From Bacillus pumilus (GTDB taxonomy: Bacteria > Bacillota > Bacilli > Bacillales > Bacillaceae): DNA of 64,000 nucleotides. The notes beneath the pieces were generated by a model. That model was not told where the DNA came from. It was given only the letters and a program-made list of their open reading frames with translations, and made no database searches. The position numbers were made by a program, and so were the translations under genes. Shown here in pieces: positions 40,927 through 49,685 of the stretch. The stretch's first letter is position 1. The number at the start of each line of letters is the position of its first letter. The stretch is taken from NCBI RefSeq assembly GCF_038738535.1, contig NZ_CP046128.1:248001-312000 (forward strand), given 5' to 3'.

Positions 40927-41919
40927 AAATAATTCTGCGATTCGTTTGAAGGAGCGCTGTTTTTCTATCGGATCAAAAGAATTGTTTAGAATCATGATGT
41001 CATCCGTTTGATAGCGATCCATCAAGCTAAGTAATTGCTCTTTCACCGTTGCTTTTGAGCCGACAATCATCCGCTGGCGGTTTTGTAACACTTTTTTCTT
41101 TTCCTGCGTGGTGTAGTGATAGGCACTGGCTTCTTCTATAGAAGGTACGCGGCTGTCCAGTCCTTTTTCAACACGCAGCAGCCATAAATCTGTACTGCTG
41201 GCGATCCGGTCAGCCTCTTCATCTGTTTCACCACAGATGACAAAAACGGCAAACATAGCGTGCGGCTGCGTAGAAAAGACAGATGGAGAAAAGTGAGACC
41301 GGTACGTCTCAAATGCTTGTTTGCCGCGTGCAGGGTGGATAAAGTGACCAAAAATATAGTTGATCCCAAGCTCCGCCGCCTGCATGGCACTATTTTCTCC
41401 TAGACCAAGCAGCCAAACCGGCGGATGAGCATCGACAAGCGGAGAAGCTTTGACTCCTGCATGCGGGTGCCCAGAAGGCAGGCTGTCTGATAAGTAATAT
41501 AGAAGATCCTTCAGCTGGCGGTCAAACTGAGACAGGTCTTTATGCACGCCGTCCGTCAAAGCCAGTCTCGTCCTTTCAATTCCGCCCGGAGATTTGCCGA
41601 CACCGATTTCAATTCGTCCAGGATAAAGAGCCTCAAGCTGCCGCGTGACCTCTGCTACTTTAAAGGGGCTGTACTGCGGAAGTAAAATGCCGCCAGACCC
41701 GGTACGTAAGGTTGATGTATGAGCAGCAATATGTGCCATTAATATTTCAGGTGCTGTACTAGCGAGCCCTCTTGTGCTGTGGTGTTCAGCAAACCAATAA
41801 CGCTCATATCCAAGAGTTTCCGCAAGCTGAGCCAGCTGCGTTGTGTGAATCAATGTCTCTTGGGCTGTCTGACCTTTAGGAATAGCGACTTGATCTAATA
41901 TGTGAAGTGATGGCATCAT
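40924..41919 (-). CDS. yceB: LLM-class flavin-dependent oxidoreductase YceB
   Basis: ATG 41919 is chosen: AAAGG lies 7 bases upstream and the length (331 aa) fits YceB; the frame to 42015 has no ribosome site. It has the luciferase-like TIM barrel: LAQLAETLGYERYWFAEHHS (about residues 26-45), RTGSGGILLPQYSPFKVAEV (about 72-91), and YPGRIEIGVGKSPGG (about 98-112). It probably uses reduced FMN in monooxygenation of an unknown substrate. It is divergent from the yceC cluster, as in B. subtilis. Confidence 0.92.
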   Translation of the reverse strand: MMPSLHILDQVAIPKGQTAQETLIHTTQLAQLAETLGYERYWFAEHHSTRGLASTAPEILMAHIAAHTSTLRTGSGGILLPQYSPFKVAEVTRQLEALYPGRIEIGVGKSPGGIERTRLALTDGVHKDLSQFDRQLKDLLYYLSDSLPSGHPHAGVKASPLVDAHPPVWLLGLGENSAMQAAELGINYIFGHFIHPARGKQAFETYRSHFSPSVFSTQPHAMFAVFVICGETDEEADRIASSTDLWLLRVEKGLDSRVPSIEEASAYHYTTQEKKKVLQNRQRMIVGSKATVKEQLLSLMDRYQTDDIMILNNSFDPIEKQRSFKRIAELF

Positions 41920-42111
41920 CAACATCCTTTCATCGACACGGTCAATGTTCTTCATCTCAAGTATAAAGAAATCCATGAATAGAAGGAAACGAAAGGGTTT
42001 ATCTCTCGATCGCAAGCTTTTATATTTTCTATATCAACATATAAAACCAAGTGAAATGATGCCTACACTTCGTTCATTCAGCTAGAGCTGCTTACCGGGA
42101 ACATTCGACAA

Positions 42112-42127
42112 TGTTTCACATGAAACA
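42112..42127. promoter_or_regulatory. Near-consensus parS (Spo0J/ParB) site
   Basis: The sequence TGTTTCACATGAAACA differs from the Bacillus parS consensus TGTTNCACGTGAAACA at one position (A for G at the ninth base). Both 7-bp arms (TGTTTCA/TGAAACA) are intact. It lies in the yceB-yceC gap. The rest of 42016-42351 holds the ECF-type promoter and no other gene. Confidence 0.55.
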
Positions 42128-42188
42128 CTTCATTTACGACATGAACCATTTTCAACATGGATCTTTCGTTAAAAAAATATCATCTGTT

Positions 42189-42215
42189 TGAAACCTATCT
42201 TGAACATAGATCGTA
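42189..42215 (+). promoter_or_regulatory. ECF-sigma (SigW/SigM/SigX-type) promoter of yceC
   Basis: -35 TGAAAC (42189-42194), a 17-bp spacer and -10 CGTA (42212-42215) match envelope-stress ECF promoters. The B. subtilis yceC operon is known to respond to such sigma factors and to SigB. No SigB box was recognised here. Confidence 0.7.
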
Positions 42216-42351
42216 TATACTAGTAAATAGAAAAAAGAGTAAGAGGCTCCAATGTCATATCATGAATTTTGTCGAATTTTCATGTATGATAATTTTAATA
42301 GGGTCCATCGCTTAATAAATAGATTTTTATTATGCTGGAGGAGTGATTGAT

Positions 42352-42954
42352 TTGGCGATTACATTAGAAAAAGGTCAACGTATTGATTTAACAAAAGGCA
42401 AAGCAGGGCTAACGAATATTCTTGTTGGACTTGGCTGGGACCCTGTATCACAAGGCGGCGGATTTTTAGGAAAGCTGTTTGGCGGCGGAGGCGGCGCTGA
42501 TGTTGATTGTGATGCTTCAGTGCTCATGCTGAAAAATGATAAGTTTACGGAAAATAAAGATTTGATTTATTTTGGCAACTTGAAAAGCAAATGCGGTAGC
42601 GTCGAGCATACAGGTGACAACCTGACTGGTGAAGGAGACGGAGATGATGAACAAGTCCTCGTCAACTTGAGCAAGGTGCCAGGCAATGTGAATAAATTGG
42701 TGTTTGTTGTGAACATCTATGATGCACTAAGAAGAAATCAACATTTTGGTATGATTCAAAATGCGTACATTCGCATCGTGGATCGTTCAAACAATCAAGA
42801 ATTAGTGAAATATAATTTAAAAGATGAGTATGCAGGGAAAACATCGTTAATCGTTGGAGAGCTTTATCGTCATGAGAATGATTGGAAGTTTGCGGCTGTT
42901 GGAAACGGTACAAATGATGCGAAGCTTGCCGATATTACGAGAAACTATATTTAA
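42352..42954 (+). CDS. yceC: TerD-family stress protein YceC
   Basis: TTG 42352 lies 8 bases after GGAGGAG; the protein then begins [20 protein letters not shown] like B. subtilis YceC. 200 aa. The TerD fold includes LVGLGWDP and the acidic loop [15 protein letters not shown] (about residues 86-100), which binds calcium in TerD proteins. Compared with yceD and yceE it has a Gly-rich insertion ([11 protein letters not shown], about 37-47), and DVDCDAS replaces the usual DFDLDAS. It is first of three tandem TerD genes. Confidence 0.94.
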   Translation: MAITLEKGQRIDLTKGKAGLTNILVGLGWDPVSQGGGFLGKLFGGGGGADVDCDASVLMLKNDKFTENKDLIYFGNLKSKCGSVEHTGDNLTGEGDGDDEQVLVNLSKVPGNVNKLVFVVNIYDALRRNQHFGMIQNAYIRIVDRSNNQELVKYNLKDEYAGKTSLIVGELYRHENDWKFAAVGNGTNDAKLADITRNYI

Positions 42955-42974
42955 TCAGAAGGGAGAGATTCCTA

Positions 42975-43556
42975 GTGGGAATTTCCTTAGCGAAAGGTCA
43001 AAAAATTGATTTAACAAAAACGAATCCAGGTTTAACAAAAGTGGTCGTCGGTCTTGGCTGGGACGTCAATAAGTATGACGGCGGACATGACTTTGATCTA
43101 GACGCAAGTGTATTTCTTTTAGATGCGGCAGGTAAGGCAAGCTCTCCATCGGATTTTGTCTTTTACAATCAAACAACTGGCGGTGGCGGCAGTGTCGTAC
43201 ATACAGGCGATAACCGCACTGGTGAAGGAGACGGAGATGACGAGCAAGTCAATATCGACTTATCAGCTGTACCAGCGAGTATTGAGAAGATTTCATTTGT
43301 CATTACGATTCATGATGCGGAAGCGCGCAGTCAAAATTTCGGACAAGTAACGAACGCATATGTGCGTATTTTAAATGCGGCATCAAATGAAGAACTCATT
43401 CGCTACGATTTGGCAGAGGACTTCTCCATCGAGACAGCGATTATTGTAGGTGAATTATACCGTCATGGCGGGGAATGGAAATTCTCAGCTGTCGGATCGG
43501 GCTATCAAGGCGGACTTGCCCGCATTGCAACGGACTTCGGTTTAGATATCGGGTAA
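42975..43556 (+). CDS. yceD: TerD-family stress protein YceD
   Basis: GTG 42975 follows GGGAGAG. 193 aa. It is a canonical Ter[21 protein letters not shown] at the start, GLGWDVN, the calcium-site motif DFDLDASVF (about residues 37-45), [17 protein letters not shown] (about 78-94), and the ending [17 protein letters not shown]. It is a cytosolic or membrane-associated partner of TerC and TelA-like proteins in the Ter system. It is 20 bases after yceC in the same operon. Confidence 0.95.
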   Translation: MGISLAKGQKIDLTKTNPGLTKVVVGLGWDVNKYDGGHDFDLDASVFLLDAAGKASSPSDFVFYNQTTGGGGSVVHTGDNRTGEGDGDDEQVNIDLSAVPASIEKISFVITIHDAEARSQNFGQVTNAYVRILNAASNEELIRYDLAEDFSIETAIIVGELYRHGGEWKFSAVGSGYQGGLARIATDFGLDIG

Positions 43557-43596
43557 CGGCTAGTTTCATATTTTCAAAGACAGGAGAGGTACGAAT

Positions 43597-44175
43597 ATGG
43601 CGATTCAGCTTTCAAAAGGACAACGTGTCGATTTAACAAAAACCAACCCAGGGCTGACGAAAGTGATGATCGGTCTTGGCTGGGATACGAATAAATATTC
43701 TGGTGGAGCCGAATTTGATTTGGACGCTTCGGCTTTCTTAGTCGATGCAAACAATCGTTGTCAGCAAGACACAGATTTTGTCTTTTATAATAACCTTCAG
43801 CACCCAAGCGGCAGTGTCACTCATACAGGTGATAACCGGACGGGCGAAGGAGATGGAGATGATGAGCAAATTCTCGTTGATTTCTCAAAAATTCCTGCTA
43901 ACATTGATCGTATCGGAATTACAGTTACGATTCATGATGCAGAGACGCGCAGCCAGAATTTTGGACAAGTCTCTAATGCGTTTGTTCGGGTTGTAAATGA
44001 AGAGGGCGGGGAAGAATTGATTCGCTTTGATTTAGGGGAAGACTTCTCAATTGAAACAGCTGTTGTGGTATGTGAGTTGTACCGCCATGGAAGCGATTGG
44101 AAGTTTAACGCCATCGGAAGCGGATTCTCTGGCGGACTTGCAGCTCTTTGTCAAAATTATGGGTTAGAAGTGTAA
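43597..44175 (+). CDS. yceE: TerD-family stress protein YceE
   Basis: ATG 43597 follows AGGAGAGG. 192 aa, clearly paralogous to yce[36 protein letters not shown] (about residues 38-52), [17 protein letters not shown] (about 80-96) and SRNF-like [13 protein letters not shown]. All acidic ligands are present. The three TerD genes probably arose by tandem duplication. The gap to yceF is 140 bases and contains a GNRA-capped hairpin. Confidence 0.95.
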   Translation: MAIQLSKGQRVDLTKTNPGLTKVMIGLGWDTNKYSGGAEFDLDASAFLVDANNRCQQDTDFVFYNNLQHPSGSVTHTGDNRTGEGDGDDEQILVDFSKIPANIDRIGITVTIHDAETRSQNFGQVSNAFVRVVNEEGGEELIRFDLGEDFSIETAVVVCELYRHGSDWKFNAIGSGFSGGLAALCQNYGLEV

Positions 44176-44265
44176 ACGATAGAAACAAATCGATTCAAGT
44201 GGCGCTGCCAATGACTCATATGAGGGCCTTTTCCAAAGTGAGAAAGAAACAGCGGTCAAGAATAA

Positions 44266-44285
44266 CAGCAGGCGAAAGCCTGCTG
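44266..44285 (+). other. Stable GNRA-tetraloop hairpin before yceF
   Basis: CAGCAGGC (44266-44273), GAAA, GCCTGCTG (44278-44285) form a perfect 8-bp stem with a GAAA loop. No T run follows, so it is not a terminator. It may protect or process the operon mRNA. Confidence 0.5.
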
Positions 44286-44315
44286 ATGCTTCTACACTTA
44301 TAGGAGGAAAACCAG

Positions 44316-45095
44316 TTGGATATTTTGAAACATATGTTGGACACGTATGCCTCGTTTTTTGATTGGCATATGTGGGCAGAGGTATTAACAAACCCTGTCT
44401 CTTGGGGGCTCATTGGGACCCTTGTTGTGCTTGAAGGATTGTTATCAGCAGATAACGCGCTTGTATTAGCTGTCATGGTGAAACATTTACCAGAAAAGCA
44501 GCGTAAAAAGGCATTAACCTACGGATTAATTGGCGCTTATTTCTTCCGTTTTCTATTCATTGGCGTAGGGATGCTGCTTATTAAGTTCTGGTGGATTAAG
44601 GTCCTCGGAGCTGCATATTTAGCATGGCTTGTCATTAAGCACTTCTGGTTAGGCGATGGCGATGACGAAGCGAAGGAATTGAAAAAAGAAGGCTGGATGG
44701 TTCGTGTATTTGGCGTGTTTTGGGCAACTGTTATTTCTGTGGAAATTATGGACCTTGCCTTCTCGGTGGACAGTATTCTTGCGGCATTCGCTGTATCTGA
44801 GGAAGTATGGATTCTGCTATTAGGCGGAATGCTTGGAATTCTCATGATGCGTACAGTGGCACAGTTATTCCTTGTCCTCATTGACCGTATTCCAGAGCTT
44901 GAGAATACAGCGTTTATTCTCATTGGAATTATTGCTATCAAAATGGGCTTAAGTGCTGCTCATATTGAAATTCCGCATGTCGCATTCTTTGCAATTATTA
45001 TCCTAGCATTTATCGGGACGTTTATTGTTCATAAAATCAATAAGAAGAAACATCAAGATGTGACAAACGAAGCTGCGGCTTCAAAAGAAGAATAG
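44316..45095 (+). CDS. yceF: TerC-family membrane protein YceF (MeeF)
   Basis: TTG 44316 follows AGGAGG. 259 aa with seven helices. TerC hallmarks are VLEGLLSADNALVLAVMVKH (about residues 34-53, with the metal-binding Asp in SADNA) and SVEIMDLAFSVDSILAAFAV (about 143-162, with Asp). In B. subtilis, TerC proteins such as MeeF/YceF export manganese and help load metal onto secreted enzymes. It ends the TerD/TerC part of the cluster and is followed by a terminator hairpin. Confidence 0.94.
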   Translation: MDILKHMLDTYASFFDWHMWAEVLTNPVSWGLIGTLVVLEGLLSADNALVLAVMVKHLPEKQRKKALTYGLIGAYFFRFLFIGVGMLLIKFWWIKVLGAAYLAWLVIKHFWLGDGDDEAKELKKEGWMVRVFGVFWATVISVEIMDLAFSVDSILAAFAVSEEVWILLLGGMLGILMMRTVAQLFLVLIDRIPELENTAFILIGIIAIKMGLSAAHIEIPHVAFFAIIILAFIGTFIVHKINKKKHQDVTNEAAASKEE

Positions 45096-45102
45096 GACGA
45101 TC

Positions 45103-45142
45103 AAAAAGGAATGGAGTTGACTAGCGGCTCCATCCTTTTTTG
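45103..45142 (+). terminator. Terminator (possibly partial) after yceF
   Basis: AAAGGAATGGAG pairs with CTCCATCCTTT (one mismatch) around an 11-nt loop, followed by T residues to 45141. Only 47 bases remain before the next gene, and they hold no clear promoter, so readthrough may feed the downstream genes. Confidence 0.7.
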
Positions 45143-45189
45143 AATCATCAGGTCATTTATTTTCTCTAAACAACAGGAGGTGGCACAGC

Positions 45190-46380
45190 ATGCGGTATTT
45201 TCGATTTTTATCAGAGGCGAGGCAGCACGATCTTTTTTTCAAGCGGCCAGGGGCGATGCATCCACTGACACAGAGGCATGTTCTTGCGCATGCATTAGGT
45301 GCTACTTTGTATATGCCTGCGACAAGACAAGATATAGCAGATATGCTGCTGTCACAGAAATATGAAGCGCTTTGCTCTGTTGTATTTTGCTTGGAGGATG
45401 CCATCGGTGATCAAGAAGTGGACATGGCCGAACAGAATCTAGTGGCACAATTGGCCAGTCTCAAAGAGAAAGTAACGCATGCTCCTGAAACGGCTGAACA
45501 TTTGCCTCTTTTATTTATTCGTGTTCGTTCGCCGAAACAGCTGCTTAAAATGGCAGACTTGCTCGGTTCCTCTCTTCAATTACTTACCGGTTTTGTGTTC
45601 CCGAAGTGTTCAGTTCATAATGCGAAGGATTATTTGGACAGTCTGAAACAGGCATCGTCCCAAACGCGGACAACACTTTATGGGATGCCCATTTTGGAAA
45701 CACCCGATTTATTAGAAAAAGAAACAAGAGATACGGTGTTGTCTGAGTTAAAGCAGATCTTGCTGAATGACGAGGAATATATTTTGAATATTCGCATTGG
45801 GGCAACGGATCTTTGTGGTTTGTACGGTATTCGCCGTGATCGTGACACGACCATCTATGAGATCAAATTGATTGCAGATTTAATCACAGATATCATCAAT
45901 TATTTTGGGCGTTCCTTTGTAATATCTGGGGCTGTGTGGGAGCATTTTGGCCCTGCTCGAAAGGAACAAAAGCCATTCATCCGTGCGCTTTCTCATAGGA
46001 GCGGTGAACCGTCTTTATCTGAATTTGATGACGTACAAGGTTTACTCAAGGAGACAAAACTCGATGTGGCTAACGGCATTCATGGAAAGACGGTCATTCA
46101 TCCAACACATCTTAAGCCGGTGCAAAGCATGTATGTTGTGACGAAGGAAGAGTATATGGATGCATTAAGCATTCTTGAACATGCAGACGGCACAGTTGGC
46201 GTAATGAAGAGTACCTTCTCTAATAAAATGAATGAAACGAAGCCGCATTACCGGTGGGCAGAGCACATTTTAATTAAGTCAGATATTTACGGGGTGTTTC
46301 ATGAAAATAGAAGCTATATCGACATACTCACAGAAGCAGAAGCCGCATACGCTGAGCATCTTGGAACATATGGAAGTTGA
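45190..46380 (+). CDS. HpcH/HpaI (CitE-like) aldolase/lyase of the Ter-linked cassette
   Basis: ATG follows AACAGGAGGTGG. 396 aa. The TIM-barrel lyase signature is visible: VVFCLEDAIGDQEV (about residues 64-77, metal-binding Glu/Asp), PLLFIRVRSPKQL (about 106-118), NIRIGATDLCGLYGIRR (about 200-216) and the C-terminal GKTVIHPTHLKPVQ (about 300-313). Members split or join C-C bonds of acyl or keto acids. This subgroup is found beside phosphoribosyltransferases and TerD/TelA genes, not in citrate metabolism. The substrate is unknown. Its end overlaps the next gene by 80 bases. Confidence 0.9.
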   Translation: MRYFRFLSEARQHDLFFKRPGAMHPLTQRHVLAHALGATLYMPATRQDIADMLLSQKYEALCSVVFCLEDAIGDQEVDMAEQNLVAQLASLKEKVTHAPETAEHLPLLFIRVRSPKQLLKMADLLGSSLQLLTGFVFPKCSVHNAKDYLDSLKQASSQTRTTLYGMPILETPDLLEKETRDTVLSELKQILLNDEEYILNIRIGATDLCGLYGIRRDRDTTIYEIKLIADLITDIINYFGRSFVISGAVWEHFGPARKEQKPFIRALSHRSGEPSLSEFDDVQGLLKETKLDVANGIHGKTVIHPTHLKPVQSMYVVTKEEYMDALSILEHADGTVGVMKSTFSNKMNETKPHYRWAEHILIKSDIYGVFHENRSYIDILTEAEAAYAEHLGTYGS

Positions 46381-47701
46381 GCTTGATCTCAAAGAAGGTG
46401 CGCTTCAGCTGGAAAAAGAGCATCTTTTTGACATGGCAGCAAGGGTGAACAAAAAAAGAGCCTTTTTATTCGTTAGTAAGGTGCTCGGTAAGCATATTCC
46501 TGTTCATCCAGTAAAACCGCTCCTTGTCTCGGGTCTTTTAGCCATGGCATATGCCCAAGAGCAAACAGGCAAGACATCTCCGCATCAAGACCTTTTAGTA
46601 GAAGCACTCAAGACGGATGACCACATGGCATTAACTAAAGCCTACGAAGTGCTCAAAAAGGAGAAGCTTTCAGCAGGAAAACAGCCGATCGTGATCGGCT
46701 TTGCAGAAACAGCAACAGCACTGGGGCATGGTGTGTATGACGTAATAGAAGGAGCATCTTACATCCATACGACACGTGAACAGCTGCTGGATCTTGATCC
46801 TTCATTGGTATTTGAAGAAGAGCATTCGCATGCGACGGATCAGCTTTGTTATGCAGACGAAGCATTACTTCGCACAGACCGTCCCATCGTGCTAGTAGAT
46901 GATGAAGTCACGACAGGCCGTACGAATATCAATATCATTCGGGACCTTCATGCAAAGCATCCGCGGCATTCTTACACGATTCTTTCTATTTTGGACTGGC
47001 GGACTGAGGAGCACGAGAAAGCCATGTGTGAGCTTGAAGAGGAGCTTGGTATTCACATCACATCATTGTCTTTATTAAAAGGGCAAATGGTCTTTCGGGG
47101 CAAAACGCTGGATGAGCCAGCTTATTCGTATGAGATTGCTGAGCAAAAGGATCTGCCAAGTCTCTCTGTTCACTCTCTTCAATCTTTCTTTAAGCACGAG
47201 CCGTATGCACTTTCTCATGCAGCAAATTCGGCAGGTCATTCGCCATATATACATGAAACGGGCCGTTTTGGTTTAAACGCAGCAGATACGGCAGCCATCG
47301 ACCAAGCAGCTGCAGAGGCTGGGCTGAAACTGAAGAAGGAACGCAAAGGAAAGCAGACACTTTGTTTAGGAACAGGTGAGCTGATGTATGTGCCGATGAG
47401 ACTGGCTGCACATATGGGAGAAGGCGTTCTCTTTCATTCAACGACGAGAAGCCCAATTCACCCTGTTGAAAAGGATGGATACGCTGTTCAAAATGGGTTT
47501 ACCTTTGTGAGTCCAGAGGATGCCCGAATTCAGCACTACGTGTACAACATACCAAAAGATCAATACGATGATGTATTTCTCTTTTTTGAGAAAAAGGTCT
47601 CTCAGGAGGCATTGCGTCCGCTTGTTCACTTATTTGCCGAGCGGCATGTGAAGCATGTGCATATTGTGACTTTATCAGACGAGGTGAAGGTGAATGGCTA
47701 A
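46301..47701 (+). CDS. Phosphoribosyltransferase with C-terminal TRSP-like domain (Ter cassette)
   Basis: 466 aa. ATG 46301 lies inside the upstream lyase gene. I keep it because residues 15-28 (PHTLSILEHMEVEL) look like part of the fold; ATG 46370 would remove them. The PRPP loop RPIVLVDDEVTTGRTNINI (about residues 195-213) is unmistakable, preceded by ARVNKKRAFLFVSKVLGKHI. After about residue 270 a second domain carries HSPYIHETGRFG, CLGTGELMYVPMRLA and TRSPIHPVEKDGYAVQ, the T-R-S-P motif that names TRSP domains. It probably links a base-like ring to ribose phosphate. It overlaps the next gene by 8 bases. Confidence 0.88.
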   Translation: MKIEAISTYSQKQKPHTLSILEHMEVELDLKEGALQLEKEHLFDMAARVNKKRAFLFVSKVLGKHIPVHPVKPLLVSGLLAMAYAQEQTGKTSPHQDLLVEALKTDDHMALTKAYEVLKKEKLSAGKQPIVIGFAETATALGHGVYDVIEGASYIHTTREQLLDLDPSLVFEEEHSHATDQLCYADEALLRTDRPIVLVDDEVTTGRTNINIIRDLHAKHPRHSYTILSILDWRTEEHEKAMCELEEELGIHITSLSLLKGQMVFRGKTLDEPAYSYEIAEQKDLPSLSVHSLQSFFKHEPYALSHAANSAGHSPYIHETGRFGLNAADTAAIDQAAAEAGLKLKKERKGKQTLCLGTGELMYVPMRLAAHMGEGVLFHSTTRSPIHPVEKDGYAVQNGFTFVSPEDARIQHYVYNIPKDQYDDVFLFFEKKVSQEALRPLVHLFAERHVKHVHIVTLSDEVKVNG

Positions 47702-48803
47702 TGTGTATACAAAGATGGGAAGCTATCCAGAGCAGGATGTAACCTTCTTACTCAAAGATTTATCATCCATTGAGATGGAGAAAAGTACAGAAGAGCGGGA
47801 GCGTTCGATTCAGAGCGGTGCGCATTATTCAGAAATGCTGCCGATTGAGTATAAACCAACGGAATCTTATATGGATTTATTCTATCAATCTCTGAAAGAA
47901 AGTAAGGAAAAGGTAGCAGAAGCAGTAGCTGTGGTAGCAGAACAGATTGTGAAAAAGCGAGGCTTCCAAACGGTTCTTTGCAGTTTGGCAAGGGCGGGAA
48001 CGCCGATCGGGGTGCTCATCAAACGATATATTCGAAAGACATATGGTCTTGAACTGCCTCATTACAGCATCTCTATTATTCGTGACCGAGGAATAGATGA
48101 GAATGCGCTGCATTATATGCTCAAAGAACATCCGGGCTTTGAGGTTGCCTTTATTGATGGATGGACCGGAAAAGGTGCGATTTCGAGAGAGCTCCAAAAA
48201 GCTGTGATTGATTTTGAAAGAAAGTATGATATTCGTCTTTCTAGTGAACTGGCTGTACTAGCTGACCCTGGCTATTGTACAAATGTCTACGGAACGAGAG
48301 AGGACTTTCTCATTCCAAGTGCCTGCTTGAATTCGACGGTATCTGGACTTGTCAGTCGAACGGTACTAAACAACCGCTGGATCAGTGCCGATGATTTCCA
48401 TGGGGCGAAGTATTATGAAGAGCTGCTTGATGAGGATGTGTCCAATCTGTATGTGGATACAATTGAAGAAGCATTTTCTAGCCTCGAACCAAATGTACGA
48501 GAGAAAGCAGAGACCATCCTCACACAGGGAATGCCTGCGGACTGGCGGGGGATGGCGTCCATTGAAGCGATCGGTCAGGAGTTTCAAATTAAAAATACCC
48601 ATTTGATTAAGCCGGGTGTTGGTGAGACGACCCGTGTGCTGCTTAGAAGAATCCCTTGGAAAATCCTGATTCAGCCTGGGTCTCAGGAGAAGCTGAAGCA
48701 TATTTTGCTTTTGGCAGAGGACAGAGGCGTTCCTGTCATTGAATATGCCAATATGTCCTATACGTGCTGTGGGCTCATTCGTCCGCTGGAGCAGACGTCA
48801 TGA
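47694..48803 (+). CDS. StiP-family protein with C-terminal PELOTA-type domain (Ter cassette)
   Basis: 369 aa. ATG is inside the upstream gene's end, behind GAGGTGAAGGTG. Databases name such proteins cysteine protease StiP. What I see instead resembles a phosphoribosyltransferase: VLCSLARAGTPIGVLIKRYI (about residues 96-115), then VAFIDGWTGKGAISRELQKA (about 149-168) in the place of a PRPP loop. The C-terminal about 60 residues (KHILLLAEDRGVPVIEYANM) look like a PELOTA/L7Ae RNA-binding-type fold. A transferase acting in the same pathway as the previous gene is likely. Its stop overlaps the next start (ATGA). Confidence 0.82.
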   Translation: MANVYTKMGSYPEQDVTFLLKDLSSIEMEKSTEERERSIQSGAHYSEMLPIEYKPTESYMDLFYQSLKESKEKVAEAVAVVAEQIVKKRGFQTVLCSLARAGTPIGVLIKRYIRKTYGLELPHYSISIIRDRGIDENALHYMLKEHPGFEVAFIDGWTGKGAISRELQKAVIDFERKYDIRLSSELAVLADPGYCTNVYGTREDFLIPSACLNSTVSGLVSRTVLNNRWISADDFHGAKYYEELLDEDVSNLYVDTIEEAFSSLEPNVREKAETILTQGMPADWRGMASIEAIGQEFQIKNTHLIKPGVGETTRVLLRRIPWKILIQPGSQEKLKHILLLAEDRGVPVIEYANMSYTCCGLIRPLEQTS

Positions 48804-49615
48804 AGACAAGTGCGTTTGCTAGTGATTTAGACCGGACACTGATTTACTCACATCGAGTGCTGGATCAGTATGAGTATGAAGGAGATTATGATTTAGTTGA
48901 GGTGCTGGATGAACGGCCGCTTTCCTATATGTCGGTTGAAACGAAAAAATCCTTGCAGACAATCCATCAACTGGGCTGGTTCATTCCAGTGACGACAAGA
49001 ACGACCGCTCAGTATGAACGGATCACCTTCTTTCAGCAAAAGCTCAAACCGGAGTATGCCGTTACGACAAATGGGGGCTGTATCCTTCATCACGGCAAGC
49101 CGCTTGAGGATTGGCAGGTCATCGTTGATGAGAGGCTCAAAGCGTGTATGTCAGTCAGAGAGATGCTGAAAGCCATCTCCGACCTTCCAGTTGCGGCATG
49201 GGTGAAGCGTACCCGGACAGCAGAGGGGAAATTTCTTTATTTGATTATGAAAGATGAGTATTTGTCTCACATTCCACTTGCTGAATTGAAGCTGTGGGGC
49301 GAGGAGAGAGGCTGGCAGGTGTCTCTTCAAGGACGGAAGCTTTATTTTATTCCGGAGCCGCTGAATAAGTGGGATGCTGTTGCTTTTTTAAAGGAACGGC
49401 TGGAGCTTGAATATGTATATGGTGCAGGCGATTCCCTTTTAGATGCAGGTCTTATTCGTCAGGCGGATATGGGCTTTGCCCCAAGGCATGGAGAAGTGCT
49501 CGACTTTGACCCACTACTTGAGCCGACAGCAGCATCGGGCATGGCAGCAGCAGATGAAATCACCGCTTGTGTCATGAAGCAGATGACGACCGTAAAAAAG
49601 CCTTCGATTCGATAG
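48800..49615 (+). CDS. HAD-superfamily phosphatase (Ter cassette)
   Basis: ATG 48800 overlaps the previous stop (ATGA); the longer frame to 48764 is unnecessary. 271 aa. HAD motif I ASDLDRTLIYS (about residues 7-17) has both catalytic Asp residues. Motif II is VTTRT (about 58-62). The cap holds TNGGCILHHGK (about 92-102) as in Cof/SPP phosphatases. Motif III/IV is in KWDAV...YGAGDSLLDAGL (about 190-220). It could dephosphorylate the product of the two transferase-like proteins to a free nucleoside-like compound. That role is inference from context. Confidence 0.88.
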   Translation: MKTSAFASDLDRTLIYSHRVLDQYEYEGDYDLVEVLDERPLSYMSVETKKSLQTIHQLGWFIPVTTRTTAQYERITFFQQKLKPEYAVTTNGGCILHHGKPLEDWQVIVDERLKACMSVREMLKAISDLPVAAWVKRTRTAEGKFLYLIMKDEYLSHIPLAELKLWGEERGWQVSLQGRKLYFIPEPLNKWDAVAFLKERLELEYVYGAGDSLLDAGLIRQADMGFAPRHGEVLDFDPLLEPTAASGMAAADEITACVMKQMTTVKKPSIR

Positions 49616-49685
49616 CAGAAGTAGAAGGGTGAATGATATGATAGTAGTAGCTTTCGAGAAAATATAGGAGAAAGGAAGGAGCGGC

